This document shows positions 5,660 to 8,772 of a stretch of DNA of 8,772 nt, in pieces; the first letter of the stretch is position 1; every line of letters starts with the position of its first letter. The notes under the pieces were generated by a model, which did no database searches, was not told the origin of the DNA, and saw only the letters and a program-made list of their open reading frames with translations. The DNA comes from a bacterium. GTDB taxonomy: Bacteria; Armatimonadota; Zipacnadia; Zipacnadales; Zipacnadaceae. The stretch is from NCBI GenBank assembly GCA_030607655.1, contig JAUWJN010000081.1:1-8772 (forward strand), in the 5' to 3' direction. Both the position numbers and the translations under genes were made by a program.

Positions 5660-6547
5660 GTGACCGAGAAGTCAACCTGGCAGACGAAAGTGGGACTGGC
5701 CGAGATGCTCCGGGGCGGGGTAATAATGGATGTCACCAATGTCGAACAGGCCAAGATTGGTGAGGACGCTGGTGCGGTGGCAGTAATGGCGCTGGAGCGG
5801 GTCCCCGCCGATATCCGCGCCGAGGGCGGCGTGGCCCGCATGGCTGATTTGAGCATTATTGAAGCGATTATGGACGCGGTAACCATTCCAGTTATGGCCA
5901 AGTGCCGCATCGGACACTTCGCCGAGGCGCAGGTACTGCAAGCAATCGGTGTGGACTTTATTGACGAGAGTGAGGTGCTCACCCCCGCTGACCAGAATTT
6001 CCATATCTGGAAGCACGACTTTAACGTGCCGTTCGTCTGTGGCTGTACCAACCTGGCCGAGGCGCTGCGCCGCATCGGCGAGGGCGCGGCGATGATTCGC
6101 ACCAAGGGCGAGGCCGGCTCGGGTAATATCGTGGAGGCCACTCGCCATATGCGGGCCGTGATAACCGGTATTGAACACCTCAAAGGTCTGCGCGATGATG
6201 AGCTAATGACCGAGGCCAAGAATATCGGCGCGCCGTTTGAGCTGGTGCGGCAGGTAGCCCACGAGGGCAAACTGCCGGTGCCCAATTTCTCCGCCGGCGG
6301 CATCGCCACCCCTGCCGACGCCGCTCTGATGATGCAACTGGGCGCCGAGTCTATCTTCGTAGGCTCAGGTATATTTAAGTCCGAGGACCCCGCCGAGCGC
6401 GCTCTGGCCATCGTGCACGCGACCACCTACTATGAAGATCCGCACGAGGTCGCCAAAGCCTGCAAGGGCCTGAAGGGCGCAGCCATGGTCGGTATTGACG
6501 TCGCCAGCCTTCCCGAAGAAGAACGCCTGGCCACCCGGGGTTGGTAG
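5660..6547 (+). CDS. pdxS: Pyridoxal 5'-phosphate synthase, lyase/synthase subunit PdxS
   Basis: This 295-residue protein is the TIM-barrel subunit of the DXP-independent vitamin B6 pathway. It condenses ribose-5-phosphate, glyceraldehyde-3-phosphate and ammonia from PdxT into pyridoxal phosphate, in the cytoplasm. Visible active-site residues are Asp24 in GGVIMDVTN, the covalent-intermediate Lys81 in VMAKCRIGH, and the second lysine Lys149 in IRTKGEAGSGN. The VPADIRAEGG block (48-57) and the C-terminal FSAGGIATPADAAL and FVGSGIF phosphate-binding segments are also present. In the wild type the subunits form a dodecamer decorated with PdxT. The residue after Lys81 is Cys instead of the Ala of Bacillus, a mild variation. 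Start GTG 5660 is set by the RBS. The stop is seven bases before pdxT. All key residues match, so the call is very secure. Confidence 0.98.
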   Translation: MTEKSTWQTKVGLAEMLRGGVIMDVTNVEQAKIGEDAGAVAVMALERVPADIRAEGGVARMADLSIIEAIMDAVTIPVMAKCRIGHFAEAQVLQAIGVDFIDESEVLTPADQNFHIWKHDFNVPFVCGCTNLAEALRRIGEGAAMIRTKGEAGSGNIVEATRHMRAVITGIEHLKGLRDDELMTEAKNIGAPFELVRQVAHEGKLPVPNFSAGGIATPADAALMMQLGAESIFVGSGIFKSEDPAERALAIVHATTYYEDPHEVAKACKGLKGAAMVGIDVASLPEEERLATRGW

Positions 6548-6554
6548 ACCGGGT

Positions 6555-7130
6555 ATGACACCACGCATAGGTATCCTGGCTTTACAGGGTGATTTTGCCA
6601 AGCACCTCCACGCCTTCTCTGAATCGGACTGTGAGGCAGTCCTGGTCAAAAAGCCTGAAGAAGTGCTGGAGTGCCAGGGACTGGTGATTCCGGGCGGGGA
6701 GAGCACCACCATTGGTAAGCTGTGCGAGCGATTTGGGGTGGATGAGGCAATAATGCAGCTTCACCAGCGCGAGGCACCTATCTGGGGCACCTGCGCCGGT
6801 ATGATTCTACTGGCCAAGGAGATTGAAGGCAGCGACCAGTGGCGGCTGGGGTTAATGGACATCGCGGTGCGCCGCAACGCCTTTGGCCGCCAGGTGAACA
6901 GTTTTGTGACCGATCTGAAGATAGACGGCATACCCGACGGGCCGGTGCGCGCTGTGTTTATCAGAGCGCCGTATGTCACCAGGGTCGGGAGAGGCGTGGA
7001 GGTGTTGGCGACACTTAAGGACAAGATTGTAATGGTTCACCAGGACAATTTGCTGGCGACCGCGTTCCATCCCGAACTCACCGACGCCCGGCGTATCCAA
7101 CAATACTTCTTAAACATGGTGCAACAATGA
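6555..7130 (+). CDS. pdxT: Pyridoxal 5'-phosphate synthase, glutaminase subunit PdxT
   Basis: This 191-residue class I glutamine amidotransferase releases ammonia from glutamine and channels it into PdxS. The catalytic triad is visible: Cys80 in WGTCAGM, and His172 and Glu174 in FHPELT. Other family blocks are IGILALQGDF (5-14), the oxyanion-loop IPGGESTTIGKL (45-56) and the IRAPYV segment. I chose ATG 6555 because it gives the usual N-terminus, LALQGDF close to the start. The in-frame TTG at 6495 would add 20 residues inside pdxS. No strong Shine-Dalgarno sequence precedes it, so translation is probably coupled to pdxS, whose stop is seven bases away. Its TGA overlaps the next gene's ATG by four bases. 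Confidence 0.97.
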   Translation: MTPRIGILALQGDFAKHLHAFSESDCEAVLVKKPEEVLECQGLVIPGGESTTIGKLCERFGVDEAIMQLHQREAPIWGTCAGMILLAKEIEGSDQWRLGLMDIAVRRNAFGRQVNSFVTDLKIDGIPDGPVRAVFIRAPYVTRVGRGVEVLATLKDKIVMVHQDNLLATAFHPELTDARRIQQYFLNMVQQ

Positions 7131-7879
7131 AGGGCATCATCCTAGTAGGTGGCCTGGGTACCCGCCTGGACCCGATGACCCGGGTGACTAACAAGCATCT
7201 GCTGCCCGTTGGCCAGTTTCCAATGGTCTACTATCCGCTGCACAGCCTCGTGGACGCCGGGATCCGCGACATAATGCTGGTCACCGGCGGCAACAATCCC
7301 GGCGCCTTTCTGGAGCTGCTCCACGACGGTCGCGAGTTCGGTCTGGATCACCTGCACTTTACTTACCAGCGAGAGCCGCAAGGTATCGCTGACGCCGTGC
7401 GCTGTGCCCAACATTTTGTCGGCGATGATCGTTGCCTGGTGATGCTGGGCGACAACATCCTGGCCGGCAGCATTCGCCCCTTTGTGGAAAGTTATCTGGC
7501 AAATCCCGTGGGGGCTAAGGTACTGCTAGCTGAGGTACCCGACCCGGAGCGCTTCGGTGTGCCCCAATTTGATGATGAAGATAACATTGCCAAAATCATT
7601 GAAAAGCCGGCCCAGCCTCCATCCTCCTATGCAGTTATTGGCGTATATATGTACGACCAACTGCTATGGGAGATTCTGCCCGCCCTGCAGTTGTCCGCGC
7701 GGGGCCAATATGAGATAACTGATGTTCACAACGCTTATCTGGAGCGCGGGCTGCTCAGCTATGACATAATTGACTTTGGCTGGTCAGACGCCGGCACCTC
7801 CGAAAGCCTCTTCCGCGCCACCCAGATGATGCACGACAGCGACTTTCTACCTGTTGTGAATACTACACCCTCTGAGTAA
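7127..7879 (+). CDS. RmlA-like sugar-1-phosphate nucleotidyltransferase, short form
   Basis: This 250-residue protein transfers a nucleotidyl group from an NTP to a sugar-1-phosphate, making an activated sugar such as dTDP-glucose in the cytoplasm. Visible features are the N-terminal signature GGLGTRLDPMTRVTNKHLLPV (8-28) with Lys23, a base-contacting QREPQGIADA block (81-90), the metal-binding Asp109 in LGDNI, EKP at 159-161, GVYMYD, and a second metal Asp221 in WSDAGTSES. Substrate and nucleotide cannot be assigned from this alone; glucose-1-phosphate thymidylyltransferase is the best guess. Classical RmlA has about 290 residues, and the missing C-terminal part in this short form is linked to allosteric and oligomer contacts. 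ATG 7127 overlaps the pdxT stop (ATGA), so the gene is translationally coupled to pdxT and likely part of that operon. No independent RBS is visible. Confidence 0.9.
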   Translation: MKGIILVGGLGTRLDPMTRVTNKHLLPVGQFPMVYYPLHSLVDAGIRDIMLVTGGNNPGAFLELLHDGREFGLDHLHFTYQREPQGIADAVRCAQHFVGDDRCLVMLGDNILAGSIRPFVESYLANPVGAKVLLAEVPDPERFGVPQFDDEDNIAKIIEKPAQPPSSYAVIGVYMYDQLLWEILPALQLSARGQYEITDVHNAYLERGLLSYDIIDFGWSDAGTSESLFRATQMMHDSDFLPVVNTTPSE

Positions 7880-7966
7880 ACGGCGCCAACTCGCAGGCAG
7901 GAACACATCCACCGCTTGGCGAATTACCTTACGACGAGACCATAGCTCTCCCGGAGGTATGTTAAG

Positions 7967-8772
7967 ATGCCCAACGAGACTAAACAGCTAGCTGACAAAG
8001 CGGTGGACGCAGCCGAGAAGATTACCCCGGCTGGCTTCTGGCAGGAAGTGTACGCCGAATTCCTCACGCCAGAAACTATGGTCGGTAAAATCGGGAGTAT
8101 TATCCTGATCCTGTTGGTCGCCGCCGGCATCTACTGGTTGCTGATGGCCGGTTTTGCCCGCGCCCGCCGGCGGCTGGAACAGTCGGCGGCATCTGCCACC
8201 GGGCCCGCTCGTACTCGCCAGCAGCGCGCCGCCACTGCCGTCTCGTTGATAGCCAACATTGCCAGATGGGTAATTGTACTGCTGACTGGCATCTGGATCT
8301 TGGGCGCATTGAATGTTAATCTGCTCCCGATACTAACCGGAATAGGTTTTTTGGGCGCAGCAGTAGCTTTCGGCGCGCAAACTCTTGTCCGCGATTTGGT
8401 CAGCGGCCTGTTTCTGCTTCTGGAGGGCCAGTATGCCGTAGGCGACTACGTCAACCTGTCGGGGAATTTCGGCCTGGTCGAGCAGATTGGGCTGCGCGTG
8501 ACTGTCCTGCGCGACCTGGACAATCAACTCCACCATATCCCTAACGGAACCATTACCAAAGTCACTGTTTATGAAGAGCCTTACGTAAACTACATTGCCG
8601 AGGTCCCCCTGGCCACGCCCGAAGATGCCGAGCAGGTCCGCGGGGCCCTGGAAGAACTCAGCGCCGAACTACAGACCGAGTATCCGCTGCACATCACTGG
8701 GATAGAGCCGGTCCAGGTTGACAAGGACCGGCGCGGCATCACCTTGGCACGCCTGCCCCTGACCATCTTCCC
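7967..8772 (+). CDS. MscS-family mechanosensitive ion channel, 3' end outside window
   Basis: The frame starts at ATG 7967 with GGAGG nine bases upstream and stays open for 268 codons to the window end. Three hydrophobic segments are visible: about 43-63, 93-113 and 119-152. The last one, GIGFLGAAVAFGAQTLVRDL followed by VSGLFLLLEGQ, is the pore-lining TM3 of MscS relatives. It leads into VGDYV and the beta domain (VEQIGLRVTVLRD, 186 onward region). The channel opens on membrane tension to release solutes after hypo-osmotic shock. The usual IPNG segment is present (HHIPNGTI), but the following Asn-Ser motif is replaced by TVYEEP. An 87-base gap separates it from the nucleotidyltransferase, and it has a normal RBS, so it may be its own transcription unit. 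I see no clear promoter in the gap. Confidence 0.93.
   Translation, partial: MPNETKQLADKAVDAAEKITPAGFWQEVYAEFLTPETMVGKIGSIILILLVAAGIYWLLMAGFARARRRLEQSAASATGPARTRQQRAATAVSLIANIARWVIVLLTGIWILGALNVNLLPILTGIGFLGAAVAFGAQTLVRDLVSGLFLLLEGQYAVGDYVNLSGNFGLVEQIGLRVTVLRDLDNQLHHIPNGTITKVTVYEEPYVNYIAEVPLATPEDAEQVRGALEELSAELQTEYPLHITGIEPVQVDKDRRGITLARLPLTIF

Noticed and set aside
5635..6426. 263-residue minus-strand open frame over pdxS
   Set aside because: Antisense shadow of a fully conserved pdxS gene; its composition (Ser/Ala/Ile/Arg-rich) is typical of a mirrored GC-rich frame.
7884..7921. Inverted repeat CGCCAA/TTGGCG after the nucleotidyltransferase gene
   Set aside because: Only six base pairs with a 26-base loop and no T-run; not a credible terminator or operator.
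1..8772. CRISPR arrays, tRNA or rRNA genes, insertion sequences
   Set aside because: No regularly spaced direct repeats, cloverleaf-like sequence, transposase motif or terminal repeats were seen by eye on either strand.

Overview
The window looks like ordinary chromosomal DNA from a bacterium. Most genes have Shine-Dalgarno sequences, several of them AGGAGG-like, and two sites match the sigma-70 consensus with exact 17-base spacers. Base composition is moderately GC-rich: a hand count of single 60-base lines gave about 58-77% in pdxS and 63-65% in the HEAT-repeat gene. The gene types (Bacillus-like PdxS/PdxT pathway, small transaldolase, secreted DUF362-type protein) would fit Chloroflexota, Armatimonadota or Firmicutes-like lineages, but nothing in the window settles the phylum.

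Left part (1-2943, minus strand): the window opens inside a large restriction-modification enzyme that carries a PD-ExK nuclease motif and an N6-adenine methyltransferase motif in one chain. Upstream of it lies a GTG-started, signal-peptide-bearing DUF362-like protein. Next is a short HEAT-repeat reading frame that looks incomplete at its 5' end and is probably the product of a frameshift.

Middle (3043-3862): a single plus-strand gene with its own good promoter and RBS encodes a basic-secretory-protein-like HExxH metallopeptidase homologue. It is AT-richer than its surroundings and carries Gln where the family normally has the third zinc-ligand Glu. It converges on a three-gene minus-strand operon.

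Minus operon (5508 to 3850): a near-consensus promoter drives a secreted two-cysteine protein of unknown function, then a NifU C-terminal-domain iron-sulfur protein, then a small transaldolase whose active-site residues favour transaldolase over fructose-6-phosphate aldolase.

Right part (5582-8772, plus strand): pdxS and pdxT encode the ribose-5-phosphate-dependent pyridoxal phosphate synthase. A short RmlA-like sugar nucleotidyltransferase follows and is translationally coupled to pdxT by a 4-base ATGA overlap. After an 87-base gap comes an MscS-family mechanosensitive channel cut off by the window end. Transaldolase interconverts sugar phosphates, including glyceraldehyde-3-phosphate, which PdxS uses, so the two divergent operons are metabolically adjacent. 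I found no CRISPR array, tRNA, rRNA or insertion sequence, and no clear evidence of a wholly new system. The best leads are the altered metallopeptidase, the orphan secreted protein and the pdxT-nucleotidyltransferase coupling.
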